A DNA stretch of 64,000 nt, from contig CAJNOL010000058.1 in assembly GCA_905250125.1 (NCBI GenBank), positions 96,109 to 160,108 on the forward strand. The letters are read 5' to 3'. Both the position numbers and the translations under genes were made by a program. Of this stretch, positions 13,513 to 26,432 are shown one piece after another. The notes beneath the pieces were generated by a model, which made no database searches, was not told where the DNA came from, and saw only the letters and a list, made by a program, of their open reading frames with translations. This DNA is from Rotaria sordida. Its lineage: Eukaryota; Rotifera; Eurotatoria; Philodinida; Philodinidae. Positions within the stretch are counted from its first letter, which is position 1, and each line of letters starts with the position of its first letter.

Positions 13513-13813
13513 TATACTGATCATACTAAAATTTTCATAAACTATGTTTTACATTGAATGATACACATTGACTTCTGTGATTTGTGTTAAATGTATTCTT
13601 CGTTTGTGTTGAAAAACGAAAATTTTAACCTTGTCAAATTTAACTTTTTACAAAAAAATATCTCGATTTGAAGCAAAAAAGCATAAGAAAGAATTTTATC
13701 ATTCATCAGAAAACATCATGTTATTCACTAATCTATTCTATTAATAGCATACACATTGATTGAATAACAGACGGGCTGTTTGTTTATATTTGGCTTCCTT
13801 GAAAGCATTTCCG

Positions 13814-14124
13814 AGAAGTCAAAAGCTATGGATTAGGACCAACATATTCTACACCTTTCGAATATGACTTTAGAAATTTTATCTTAATTTTTATTTGAGA
13901 ATAGTGAGGTAATCTTTGAAAAACGCAAAAAATGAAATTTGGACAAAAAATGCGAGCCGAAACTTTCAATTCAAATGGTTACTCATTTGATCTGTTCGAA
14001 AGTATATCAGACAAGCCAAAAAACTATGGATAATGATCAGAATTCTGTGCTCTCTTTGAGAATGGAATTAGAACTATTGTGTCTATTTTTGTTCGAAACT
14101 AGTGAAAGAATTTTTTAAAGACCG
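13814..14124. repeat. Diverged direct repeat, two copies about 199 bp apart
   Basis: Copy 1 (about 13814-13926) and copy 2 (about 14013-14124) align along their length. Anchors are GTCAAAAGCTATGGATTAGG against GCCAAAAAACTATGGATAAT, and ATTTTTATTTGAGAATAGTG against ATTTTTGTTCGAAACTAGTG. Similarity is modest, so this is an old duplication or a fragment of a longer repeat. Confidence 0.5.
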
Positions 14125-14711
14125 AAAAATATTAGATTGATTGGTGAACCAATAGACTTTTGCTGATCCCTATAAGTTTCCTTTTCGAAGGTGCGAAAAA
14201 ATATGCGAGTTGATTTGTTTTTGTCAAGCGGACATTATTTTACAAAATTTTATATTGAACAAATCTGTGTCTTTTACCTAAGTAAAACTACATGTACATT
14301 GTCAAGAGCTCCTTGATATGCATAACGCCTGTTAGTCAAAAGGTCGATTTTTCAAAGGATGAAGATTTAAGAGAAACGAAAATTGAAGTGATCTGTAGAA
14401 AAAAAAACTCCAATAGTACATTTGGTAGAATAGCTTCTACTCTACAAACTTATATATTAATAAAAGTTTCAACATTTACTTTTGAGTTACAATAATGAAG
14501 GCACAACAATGTACGACAAAAATTTTCTATCCAAACTATTTTTTGAACTTTTCAAAAAGATCATCTCATTGTTCTCAAGAAAAATTCGAGAGGAAATTTT
14601 TAAGTGTACATTTGAAAAGAGTACAAAATTCTCGTCATAATCCACAGCTTTTCAACTCCTCGGAAACACTTTCAAGTGATGATCAGCGGAGTCACATTCT
14701 TTCGTTCCGAA

Positions 14712-14790
14712 ATCCGACTCCGACTCCGAAAAAATTTTCTTTCAACTCCGATTCCAACTCTGACTCCGAAAAAACTCCGAAACTGTGTTT
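14712..14790. repeat. (ACTCCG)n-type degenerate simple repeat, block 1
   Basis: Degenerate repeats of GACTCC/GATTCC (for example CCGACTCCGACTCCG) interrupted by an AAAAATTTTCTTTCA spacer. The same six-base theme recurs about 200 bp downstream in both orientations. Confidence 0.75.
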
Positions 14791-14973
14791 TGTAGCTTAT
14801 CGACGTAAAATTCATACCAAGGTTCGATATTCTGAAAGGAGAAAAACTATTGGCGACTCAATAAGAAATAAAATACAGTTTATTTTGTCATAAGACACAT
14901 TTCGTCATGTTTTTTTTTCAGAAACAAAGAAAGAGAAATTATGAGTAACAAATTTTAACACATAATTGATGAT

Positions 14974-15052
14974 TATCGGAGTCGGACTTTTTGTTTCTGA
15001 AACCCGACTCCGACTCCGTTAGAGTCGGAGTCGGAATCGGGTTTCGGAGTCC
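14974..15052. repeat. (ACTCCG)n repeat, block 2, forming a ~47-bp palindrome
   Basis: GAAACCCGACTCCG at 14999 runs into CGGAATCGGGTTTC ending at 15045, so the block is an imperfect inverted repeat centred on GTTAGAG that could form a strong hairpin on either strand. Its G+C content stands well above the surrounding DNA. Confidence 0.8.
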
Positions 15053-15338
15053 TATGCAGTTCACTACTTCCAAGGTAGTCAAACATAGACAGAAATCTTC
15101 GACCAATTCGTTAAGATGTTTAAATATCAATAAAAATCAATTGAGCACACTATCTGAACTTTTAGAACAATTATCAGATCTTATTGTTATTAAAATAATT
15201 TTTATAGCTTCACATTGATGGGTGAAATTTTGTAAGGAACAATGGTCTTGATTGATAATCTATCTGATTATGTAAGGAGTAGTATGTTTCCCTTTTTTTT
15301 CTCTGACTTGAAATGTCGAAATGGTTTTCGACTGTTTT

Positions 15339-17015
15339 TTATTTCAATCGACGACGTGATCTGTGTCTTTTTGATTTCGATTTTCTTCTGGACTTTGATC
15401 GATTTTTGGAATGTCGATTTTTGAATTTAGATCGCCTGTTTATTTTTCGGCCTATTGATCTTGTTCGACTTCGTAATCTTCGATTTTTTGATTTTGATGA
15501 TCTTCGTGATTTACGTCTTTTTGATTTCGATGATCTTCGTGATTTACGTCTCTTTGATTTCGATGATCTTCGTGATTTACGTCTTTTTGATTTCGATGAT
15601 CTTCGTGATTTACGTCTTTTTGATTTCGATCGACGACGTACTTTACCAATTTTGTTTTTTTCGTCATTTGACTTGAATCGATCTACATGAGAAAAAAAAT
15701 CAGGAAAGTCACTGATTTTACATTATTTAATTGATGGTCGGCTACCGTAGAAACGAAAAATTAAGTAAAAATAGAAAATTATAATTTTGGTTAAGCAAAA
15801 TGATGAGTCATTTACTAACGTTTTTTCTCTAATTGTTGCTTCTGTTTTCTAGTTGATTTTTTGTTTTTCTTCAATGAGAAATCAGGTGGTTTTAAAAAAT
15901 ATTGACTGTCTGTTGATGGTGAAATATTAGCCATATTCTGTTCTATTGAAATATTCGTTTCTTTAGGTGAATGTCGATCTACTTTGTTTTTATATCTTGT
16001 ATCAATATCTGTCACATCTCTTTCATTTGTCGCATATTTGAATGGTGATGACGACTTTTGAGAGGAAGATGATTGAAATCCATCGTTTTCATATAGATTA
16101 CGAAGGAATGCTTTATTTTGTGTTACTCTGTACTGATTAATAAAATGTGGCCAAGCATTTTCTTCTTGAGTTTCAGAATTCCAAACAAATGTGTTATTAT
16201 CAAGCATATTCTTCATAGCTCTAGCTATTGGAGGTAAATATTCTTGCGACTCATTCAAAACAAAACGTTGATACCAAAGTGAATCGGCTAAAATATCGAA
16301 CGATGGTATAGGAAATTCTTGTTTTTCTTGATTATCAATATTTTCTGATGTTGAATAACTTGATGATTGTGAACAGGCGAAATTTTGTGACTTATGAATA
16401 TTCATATTAGAAAATAGAGATTGTTGTTGTTCATATTGATTTAGATTAGAAATATTCGAACAATTAACTGGACGATGAACCCATAGCCAAAGACCTAATC
16501 TAATACTTTGACCTATGCGTTTAACATAATCAAATGTACCTAAATGATAGAAAATAAATCTTTCATTACGATTACTTAATACATTTTTTTTTTACGTTTA
16601 AAAATATTCTTATCTAGATCATATTGAAGTTTTAATATAGCTATTCGTTCAGCATCCCAAATAGATACTAATTGACGTAATCTTTTTGTTTCGTCTTCAT
16701 TTTGTTCAATTTCATCCCATCCATAATTACGAAGAAAATTTGATGTTTTCGATTGTTCAACTAAATTTATTTACAATAAGAATAGATTTTCAATGATTAA
16801 AATGTAACGCTCAATAAATTAGATTTCATTTAATATATCTCACTATTTTGAAAAATATTTCGATTTTTTGGCGGATCTGACAAATTCCACGGTTCGAAAT
16901 GTTTTTCCGGTGCAACATATGAATCAACAATATGAGTATATCCAACATTTTCTTTTTTAATCTCATCATTTAATGATGATTGATTATTCACTTCATGTCG
17001 ACAATATGTTTTCAT
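15339..17015 (-). CDS. Uncharacterised protein with a C-terminal Arg/Ser-repeat (RS) tail
   Basis: Exons in transcription order: 17015-16844, 16760-16596, 16539-15820 and 15682-15339. All introns are phase 1 and the chain gives 466 aa. Residues 1 to about 57 are polar (MKTYCRHEVNNQSSLND...). Residues about 58-150 contain a possibly folded part with WDEIEQNEDETKRLRQL, WDAERIAILKLQYDLDKN and RLGLWLWVHRPVN. The middle is Ser/Asn-rich. The last exon encodes four exact 11-residue repeats of SKSKRRKSRRS, then further KS/RS clusters ending RRRLK-stop. Such tails are known from splicing regulators of the SR-like class, phosphorylated by SRPK/CLK kinases, so a nuclear role in RNA processing is a reasonable inference. 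I see no RRM or zinc finger and do not recognise the family. The Ser/Asn-rich gene lies 359 bp upstream on the same strand. Confidence 0.75.
15496..15632 (-). repeat. Four 33-bp coding minisatellite units in the RS tail
   Basis: Four tandem near-identical 33-bp units encode SKSKRRKSRRS on the minus strand. The units differ by only one or a few bases, which implies recent expansion or homogenisation within the exon. The complementary strand is also open and would read as Leu/Arg/Asp repeats, an artefact of the repeat. Confidence 0.85.
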
Positions 17016-17373
17016 AATCAATGTAATCAAATAAAATCTATTTAATTAAAGGCGCAAAAAGAAATATGATCTGTTTGTCTAATTCGTTTTACTCCAAAAA
17101 AAAATAATGCGTACGAGTTAGTAGAACATTTTTATTTATTTTTATATTAAAAAAAGAAAATATTATTATCATCTGCCATTATTATTAAATTAGTTGATGC
17201 TATTAATGTTCGAGTAATCATTGTGATCAATCAAGTCGGTTTTTTTTCGATGAAAATGCTTTGAAAAAAATAATAAAAAGCATAATTTATTGAAAATAGT
17301 TTTTTTTCTCAATATTTCAAATTGAATTTTTATTGGATTCGAAACTTACAGATGATTTAGAATATTGTGATAG
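17016..17373. other. Short spacer between two minus-strand genes
   Basis: 359 bp separate the stop codon of the Ser/Asn-rich gene from the ATG of the RS-tail gene. On the minus strand a TTTAATTAAATAG acceptor-like site lies roughly 30 bp before the downstream ATG and could serve cis- or trans-splicing. No gene was seen. Confidence 0.4.
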
Positions 17374-19325
17374 TTAATCAATTTTTTTCATAAATGGTAA
17401 TATTCGTTTTGTTCTATTAGATTTTATCGAAGAGATATGGTGTGATTTATTGGTATTTATATTTGATATAATGATATCTTGTTGAGAAAGATGATCAGTT
17501 ACATTATTCAAATTATGTTCAATTTCATTTTTATTATTTGATATTTGAGAATATGTTGATGATGAAATCAATTTTTCTTTGATTGGTATTGATGATAATA
17601 ATATATTTGTTTGAGAAGGATGATCTGTTATTTTATTGCACAATGAAAAGTTTTTTAATGATTGATTCATATTATTTATTGAATATAATTCATGAAGATT
17701 TTGTTTCTTGTTAGATTTCGAAAATAAATCTTGATTATTTTCAAGATTTGTTTCTTTATCGAATTGTTGATTTTTAATAGGTATTGAATTCATCATTGAA
17801 TTGAATGATGAAGCAAATGTTTTTGCGTCTATTTTATTTGAAAATTCAGTATTATTTTGTTCGATTTTTGATGTATTATAAGGCTTAAATTTTGATTTCA
17901 ATAGTTGTTCATTAAGTTCTATATCAAGAAAATATTTACTTCGATTTTGTTTTTTCTTTGTCAAAATCAATATTGATATTAGATTTTATCTCACTTGAAG
18001 ATGGCTTTGTCATAGGTCGATGTACAATAGGTGATGATATTGCAGAAGTAGTTTGTGGTGAATCATTAATAGAAATTGTTTGTAGATTTTCTTGAGATAA
18101 TTTACGTTTCGGAAGTGATATAAGTTTTGTAGGACTTGAAATGATATGTTGATTTAATGGTTCTGAAGTATGAACTGGTGTTTGAAGTTTTTCATTAGTA
18201 ACAGTTAATATTGTCTTTTCATTTATATCAATTCTACATTTATCTCTTGATGTCTCTAAATCGATAGGTACTGAAACCATATCTTCCTCAATATGTTTTT
18301 GTTTAGTTGGTTGTATTGATAGAGTTTTATTCTCTATTTGAATTATGTTTGCTGGTGTTTGTTCACATAATAACGAGGTAACACTATGTAATTTTGTTGG
18401 TTTTTTACTCAAATTCTGAAGCGATGTAGTTCTTTGTAATTTATTAAGAGTAACTAGCATTAGAAAAACATATGATTTAATGATTTGGATATTATGTATC
18501 AACATACTATTCGATTTTGTACGATTTTCATGCAATTTAGTCAATTGAGCAATAGATTTAGCAAGTTGTTCATGTGTCATTTTACCTAACATGTAACAAT
18601 TAATAAATTTTAAAAGTAAATACATATATATTTACTTAAAATATCAGCAAGAAATAATGATGGTTTATGTAGTAAAATATTGCTTGTTGATTGTGAATTA
18701 GATTCATTTCGTGATACATTAGGTTCATGATCAATTATATTTGATAAATTAGTTAATGATATATAGGAAATATTTTGTTTAATATGTTGATCATTCATTA
18801 AAGGTAATTCTTCAATAGTATCAATATTTTTATCATGTGATATTGTTTGACATTGATATGATGTAGTAAATACAGATGGTTGACAATTTGTTCCATAACA
18901 TTCAACACCATTCGATGAAATGAATAAGGAATAGAGTTGACTTTCTTCAAAACGATAACAATAATTTATATATCGATCACGTTGATGTTGACGAGTTTGA
19001 TTTGTAACTATTTGTGTAGATTCATGTTGATTTGATTTAGAATTACGTCGAGTAATAGTTACAGATTTTTGAGATAAATGTGAATCGACTTCTATATAAA
19101 TCAAGAGAAGAAAAAAATAAATAAGAAAAATTTCGATGTCTAACTTTCTGATTCATTATTTGAATTTATTCGTAATTCAATTGAACCATCCGTTGCAAAG
19201 TTGGTAGATGTTAAAGATGTAGTGTGTAATTGTTGATTTTCTTTCTGATTAGGTAATAAGATATCCGCATTCCGAGAATGATGATGATCAATGGCATTTT
19301 GATTTTCAGAGAAATGTCGTGCCAT
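17374..19325 (-). CDS. Uncharacterised Ser/Asn-rich low-complexity protein
   Basis: Exons 19325-19145, 19091-18636, 18585-17995 and 17918-17374 join with all introns in phase 1 and give 590 aa from the ATG at 19325 (MARHFSENQNAIDHHH...). Further 5' exons cannot be excluded, because the frame is open to an acceptor-like TTTGATAG just upstream. The protein is rich in Ser, Asn, Gln, Thr and Ile, with short basic patches (TITRRNSKSNQH, LPKRKLSQENL, NRTKRILPFMKKID at the end) and one possibly helical segment, SKMTHEQLAKSIAQLTKLHE. No membrane segment, signal peptide or known domain is visible. I do not recognise it. The intron at 17994-17919 (76 nt) explains two overlapping frames that would otherwise look like a frameshift. 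The two-gene model rests on the in-frame stop at 17374. Confidence 0.65.
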
Positions 19326-20910
19326 AAAAGAAGAAGAAGAAGAAGACTGTTCTATCAAATTAAAATTATTATAATACTCAATAAAAAATTATAAAAGAGT
19401 TGTATATAACAAAACGTATTCGGAAGCAGCAATACTTAATTTTCGTAAAATTCATTACTCATACGTAGATTTAACTAATACATCATTTAATATTTTTTGA
19501 CATTTAAAGAATTTTTCAATGTATTATCTGGATACTATTTCTATCACAAACAAAACGTATAATCACCTTACTTACTACGCCATAAAAAAGGTTGAGATGA
19601 TGATTGTACTTCTATATTTGAAAACTCTTATCTTTGTATACACTAGAATAAAAAAAAAAAATCGTTGAAAAGATTCTGTTCACATGAGATAAATGAAAAT
19701 TTTATTTTCATCAGCATTTTATCTCAATAATATTTTTAGTTGAACATAAGAAATCTATTCTTTTATTTACTTTATTCCAATTGACAAATTGTTTCATGTT
19801 AAGTACACTGATAACTAAAGTTGGCAATGGAAATGCTACAGATAATTGTATATAGCTAATGCTATCATCGTTGAAATAATGATATTGTCAAGCACTTATA
19901 CTGCTTATTCGTATAGATTAATTTTATAAATGTATATTGATTGAATAATGAGTGCACATACGAATCAAATACAATTCACGATTTCGAAATCGTACTAATA
20001 TTAAAAAAAAATATTTAGCAAAGCGCCAATTATCTTACATTGTAGATTATTCTTTAGTGATATATTTATTAGGTGCATATGGAGAAAATGATACTTAATA
20101 AAAATTAATAAATGTCATAAAGAAGAGCAACAACAGATGAATAAGAGAGATGATAGTGTCCAATTAACTTTCCATATTAAAGTTATATAGAAAAAAGACA
20201 CTAGTCCAATTTCTAATGATTTTGATATCTACGATAAGTTTTAATATTTTCAAATAATAAGAAGAATTTGTTTCAAATATAAATATCTTGCATTCTATCA
20301 GTATAAAATCGCCGACCTCCATGTACAATTCACAACCGTTTGTTCATTAGCACATTTAATACATGTTGAGATTTTGTGTCCTAAGAAACTAGTATCGTAA
20401 CCAAATCTATGTTTATCTGTTTGTATTAATGATCATCTAGAAAGTCGAACCTGTTATAATTTTTTCGTTATAGTCGTAGCATTTTATTCTATAGTTGCAT
20501 TGATCATATAATATTCAATTAACATCTGTTAACAATAGGCCTCACAATTTTCTTAGTTTATTTCATTATGCAACAATATTCAAGTAGTTGTTCTTGTTTA
20601 TTTTATTGTTCAAATCTCAAATAAAGAAATAATCACAACAGTACATTTATAGATAGAAAATGAAGAAAAAGAAATACATATGAGAGAACATGATCACGAT
20701 TACGTAAGATAAATACATGAGTCAGTTTTGAAACTCGCCCCTCAGTTGTGCATGCACATATGCGCATGATACAAAATATATAGGAGATTATGTGTATTAC
20801 TAACCATTAAAATTGTCATTAGTTAAAAAAAAACACAAAAACAAAAGAGCATATATAAAAACAAATTCTATTTGTTAATTGATTTGTTTGTCAAAAAAGC
20901 AAAGAAAAGT
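19326..20910. other. Intergenic spacer without a recognised gene
   Basis: AT-rich spacer between the 3' end of the calcyphosine-like gene and the 5' end of the Ser/Asn-rich gene, both on the minus strand. It probably carries the promoter or 5' UTR of the latter. No other structure was recognised. Confidence 0.45.
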
Positions 20911-21879
<969 letters not shown>

Positions 21880-22669
21880 GCTAGTAAATGTGTAGAATAA
21901 AACAGTTGCTATATACTTTGATCTACAATATATCTAGTATTGAATGAATATACAGACTATTCACAAGGTGTATATATATACATATGTATAAATATATTTT
22001 CTCCTTTTTTTTGATAACAAATGACTATAGTAGCACAGTTTGTATTCTTTGAAGAAATTGTACTGGCGACATCACCATGCAACGATTTTAAATAGAAAAA
22101 GTTGTTATGGTAACAGACACAGATATCGATAACTTTGATGAATTTCATTTTTAAATAGTATATTTTGAAAATTTTTGTATATTCTATTTGGAAATTAAAA
22201 AATTTTTGATTTTTTTCTGAAGAAAAAATAAACCAATAATTGAGTATCAGGTGCAGCGCTACTATCCACTTTCAAGGAAACAACGGTCACTCTCATGATC
22301 AAGTCTTTGTTTTCGTGTACGATTATGTTATGTTTACTAACTGACCATAGGAGGCTCAATGGTGACATTTACAATAAAAAAACTATTCGATACTTTCAAA
22401 AATTTTTTGTTGCGCATTATTCGTCATTTAGATCGATAGAGCTTAACAGTTGAATCACGCATTAATTTGACTCACATTATTACTCATACGCAAAAATTAA
22501 GAGCGTCATCTGTGGGAGATCATTAAATGATGATTAAAAACTCTTTCTTTATATTTTCTTTGTCTATTTTATATTTAGATTATTTGATATAGACATATTC
22601 ATCCTTTATTCTTATTCTATCTTCATATATAAGTTTTTCTATCAATCTCTTTTATCTAAAACGATTAAT
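21880..22669. promoter_or_regulatory. Divergent intergenic region (candidate two-way promoter)
   Basis: 790 bp between the start codons of the calcyphosine-like gene (minus) and the uncharacterised gene (plus). No specific element could be assigned. A pyrimidine-rich stretch ending TTTTATCTAAAACGATTAAT precedes the plus-strand ATG. Confidence 0.35.
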
Positions 22670-25213
22670 ATGGCAGCAGCAATGGCATATTGTACAAACA
22701 GAGCTTTCTATCAACATTCATTGGCTAAAGCAAGAACACAATTTACACCGATTTCTCGTCGAACAACTTTATCACCATCAGCGTCTTGTCCTACTGTTTC
22801 AATACCACAAATTGAACAATTATCCATTATAAAAACAATAAAAAGTGATGAAAATAACAATAGTCATCAAATTGAAACTGCTGATATGGCAAATATCGAT
22901 GATATTCTTGATATTACAAGTGATGATGATATCGATGATAATCAACTAGTAAACGATATTGATGAAGAACAATTTCTAGCATTTGTTGGTCTTCGACGTA
23001 AGATTAGAAAACCAATTGTACGTAATCTATATTTACGATCATTAACAAAACGATTGGCATGTCCAGTATGTTTACTTCCTCTACCAAAATATAGTGAACG
23101 TGTTCGACAAGCTTTATATGTTCGATTACCATTCTTGAAATTTTTATCAATAACATGTGATATTGAAAGTTTTTGTTCAACAGATGAAAATGCCAAAGCA
23201 CAAAGTCTTCTACCACGTTCAGTAACACAAACACGTGCTTCATCAACATTGAATCGAATTAAAAAAAAACAGAAATTACCAAAAACAGGTAAATATAAAA
23301 TAAATCAATATGAGAAAAACATGGATAGTAGTTTGAACGTGATGACAGCAATAACAATCAATCACAAACAAAGAATGATATCATGAAGTGAATTTTTTCA
23401 TGGAAGAATACATCTAGCTGAAATGAAATCAGTCTATGATCAATTGAATTTGATAAAATGAAGCTCTGAATTGTGCCTTTGACAGAAGACTGAATAAAAC
23501 ATTCTATTGTAAAGATCAGATTAGATTTTTTGTTGAAAATTGAGAGTAGGTACATAGCCAAGAATTTGGCAAGGGAAGTGCCCACAAGCAGAAAAATATC
23601 TTTTTGGTTCGTGAAAATGTTTTTTAATCTGTACTCTATCTAGGTACTTTTTGGTCAAGGAGCGCACCTCCCTCCTGACTATGCCTCTTATTGAGAGTAA
23701 TAGGTTCATAACAACCTTTCATTGATAAAACAAAAAAAATAGATTAATGGTGGAATATTTTCATTTATCTTAGCAATGCCTAAAGTAGCAAAGTTGATTC
23801 CTTTACAGTTTATCGTGTCATTAGAACTTTACTAACTCATTCTTATTCATGTTTTGTCTATTGTAACCTTATCTCCCACGTAAATAGTACTTCATGACTT
23901 TCATTCTTTTTCTTTTGAGTATTTTTGTACGATGAATATCTCTATTTAGTACATGTGAATACAAATTTACATGTAAGAACCTATATGTATTGCACAGGTA
24001 TAGCTTATCTTTTCTTCTTTCTGATATCTTTTTTTTATATTACATAACTTCAATCACAGTTTACATAATGATTTTTCGTACGACACCTATTAAAAATTTG
24101 TCACTATGTTTGTAAAGTCGACCAATTGGAGTTTAGCAATAGGTGTACAAATCTGATCTGACACATAAATAATTAACTGACAAAAAATAAATTCATTATG
24201 ACTTAGTATAGTTAGACTCTTTGTATTTGCGGTTTTGAAAGAATCTATATTTAAACTTTCTACAATATCTTAATTTTTAAAAATTATTACTAATAATGTT
24301 AATTTTTCATGTATTGTAATTAGTAAGTTTTATAAACAGGCAAATAGAAAAGTATGTTATTGTTGTGGATGTATTCAATTTATTATTTTTTTGATACTTA
24401 GAAAAAAAATCATATTTTATTTTCTACAGACTTAATCAACATGACACCTAAAATATCTCGTAATAATACAAATAAAACTTCAATGAGTAAATATGTTAAT
24501 TCAGTTTTCAAATGTCATGTTGTTCTTGATCGTTTGGAACAATCAACAATTGATCAAATGATACAAAATTCAACTGAAGATAATGACAAAAACATTGCAC
24601 CAATAGTTCGTATTATTTATCTGAGAAAATAAAATTATTTTATTTAAAATATTGATTTTTATTATAGTCAACAACAGATCGATCATTACGTAAAACTTGT
24701 AAAGCTCGTCGATCATTATCAATAGCTACAAATAAAACAACAACAACAACAACACTAACAACTATAACAACAATGACAACAGAAAAAACTACTGTTAAAC
24801 GTAAATCGACAGCAGCAGAAATTATTAAACCAAAACGAATTAAATCAATGAATAATAATTGTGCTACTATAAATGATGATGATAATATAAAAAATGATTC
24901 ATCTTCATCAATATATCAACGTATTTATTTAAAATGTTTTGTTTGTTCAAAACGTGAATATGTTGATGCACAAGTAACAAATAGTGATGTTTTACATTCT
25001 CATTGGCTTGAACATGATAAAGATTTATTATTAAATATCTATGATTCCGAAATTGATTCAATTTTAACACGTGTTGTAGAATTTTTTAATTTACCTAAAC
25101 AACATATGTTAGAAGGAAAAATTAAAACAGTCTTTATGCTTAATTCAAAAGAAATACGACTTACGCCAACAACTAATTTATCCTCAAGTGATTCATATAT
25201 TGTTATTGATTAA
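22670..25213 (+). CDS. Uncharacterised protein with Cys/His clusters and an acidic stretch
   Basis: Model: exons 22670-23288, 24430-24605 and 24668-25213 with a phase-1 and a phase-0 junction, giving 446 aa. The second donor (GTTCGT) is weak. If the first intron is not removed, the frame ends at 23386 after 238 aa. Visible: an acidic run near residues 75-105 (DDILDITSDDDIDD, NDIDEEQF), then LRRKIRKPIVRNLYLRSLTK, a CPVC pair, a poly-Thr stretch, a basic patch VKRKSTAAEIIKPKRIK, and near the C-terminus CFVCSKREY followed by HSHWLEH, which resembles a degenerate C2H2 zinc finger. A nuclear protein is plausible but unproven. I do not recognise the family. The 1.1-kb first intron contains a patch (23540-23690) with higher G+C. 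Confidence 0.65.
23289..24429 (+). other. Long first intron of the uncharacterised gene
   Basis: GT-AG intron of 1,141 bp predicted by phase matching. The segment near 23540-23690 (TTGGCAAGGGAAGTGCCC and AAGGAGCGCACCTCCCTCC) is more G+C-rich than its surroundings and shares the word GGAGCGCACCT with 10995-11005, so it may be repeat-derived. Confidence 0.45.
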
Positions 25214-26432
25214 GTATATATATATACATACATACATATTGTCAAATTTGAAAAATATGCAACTTTTTCTCAGGGATTGAATCAAAATAGATTTTTTGTT
25301 TAATATATTTTTCGTTTTGTTTTGTTTTGTTTTTTCTTTCTCTTTATCTATCTGAAAAAACGCACAATTATTTGTTATGCATCTATTTTTTCTGCTTGTG
25401 TATGTGTGTGATGTTTTGTCTACAACGAACAAATGATGGATGTTCATGCGGAGTTTTTTTTTCTTTCTTCCGTTTGATCTTTTTCTTCTTTTTGTTCATG
25501 AAAATTTGAAAATTAGAAGAACTAACATTTGTGTAAATAGAAAATAACATTGAAAAGAGATTCTTTTTTTTTTTTCTTCTTGTCATCAGTTATCAATGAG
25601 AAATCATATATGCTTATACATATATATACAGATATATTTGTATAAAATGCTGCTCAATATGACTTATTTTGTATCATTTAATATTCGTCTTTCTTTTTCT
25701 TTTCTTTTGACTCTCATTTAATCAGCCAATCTTCAATTTTCGAAACAAAATTTTTGCATTCCAAGGTAAAACAAAGAATGCATTTTTTTTTTTATTTTGA
25801 TAAAATATTTTCATTTTGAAGATACGATAAAATAACATCATCGACGTTTCTATAACTAATTCAAGTATGCATGCATTTAACAATAGTGTTATCGATGTCT
25901 TCCTGCACCTTTAAAAAAAGACAGAATTCACATGTAGTCATACTCATATCTATCTTATGTAATCTTTTTTTTTTCTCACGTTATTCTGAAGTTCTTCGCG
26001 TGTATCATTTTCAAAAAAGATATTCTTTGTTATACTTAACGAAATAAACATCATAAACTAATATTGGCTTAATTGTTTTATATGCTTCTCATTATATGAA
26101 AAAAAAAATACAGATAATTAAAAATTCTTCATATTTTTAGTTGACTTATGATTGTAGATAATATTAATTTAAGATAGAAATTTGTGCCATTTTGCAACTA
26201 TCATATGTGCAAAAATTTTTATGATTTTTCTTCTTTCTTTACCAATACTTAAAATTAACCAATGAAGTTTTATTATTGAGTTGGCAATCATCAGAGGTAG
26301 TCATATTTCTTTTTTCTATCCTTTAGTATCGAACGTTTGTGTACGTATATGTGGACATTGTAGTTAAACGGCTGCGTCTTTTGCTCACATTATATAAATA
26401 CAAATAAGTGGTTGTTTCAAGCAAAAAAGAGC
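25214..26432. other. Intergenic region
   Basis: 3' flank of the uncharacterised gene and upstream region of the BAR-SH3 gene. It holds many poly-T tracts and small TA/CA repeats. No gene recognised. A CATTATATAAATAC sequence about 35-45 bp before the next ATG could act as a TATA box. Confidence 0.4.

Larger units (their letters stand above)
13513..15338. other. Intergenic region holding diverged direct repeats and ACTCCG-type repeats
   Basis: Between the 3' ends of the SGT1 gene (plus) and the RS-tail gene (minus). It contains a diverged tandem duplication and two blocks of (ACTCCG)n-type simple repeat, listed separately. Open frames here, such as 14495-14893, arise from the six-base repeat and are not credible genes. 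Confidence 0.5.

Noticed and set aside
14495..14893. 132-codon frame rich in Ser and Asp
   Set aside because: It is created by the ACTCCG simple repeat; no splice context or family features.
14712..15052. Possible CRISPR-like array
   Set aside because: The units are a degenerate six-base simple repeat without regular spacers, and the host is eukaryotic.
15313..15690. Plus-strand open frame with Leu/Arg/Asp/Phe repeats
   Set aside because: It is the antisense of the RS-tail exon; the minus-strand frame continues a phase-consistent four-exon gene with a sensible SKSKRRKSRRS tail.
17936..17970. Apparent frameshift where two minus-strand frames overlap
   Set aside because: A 76-nt GT-AG intron (17994-17919) in phase 1 resolves it without any indel.
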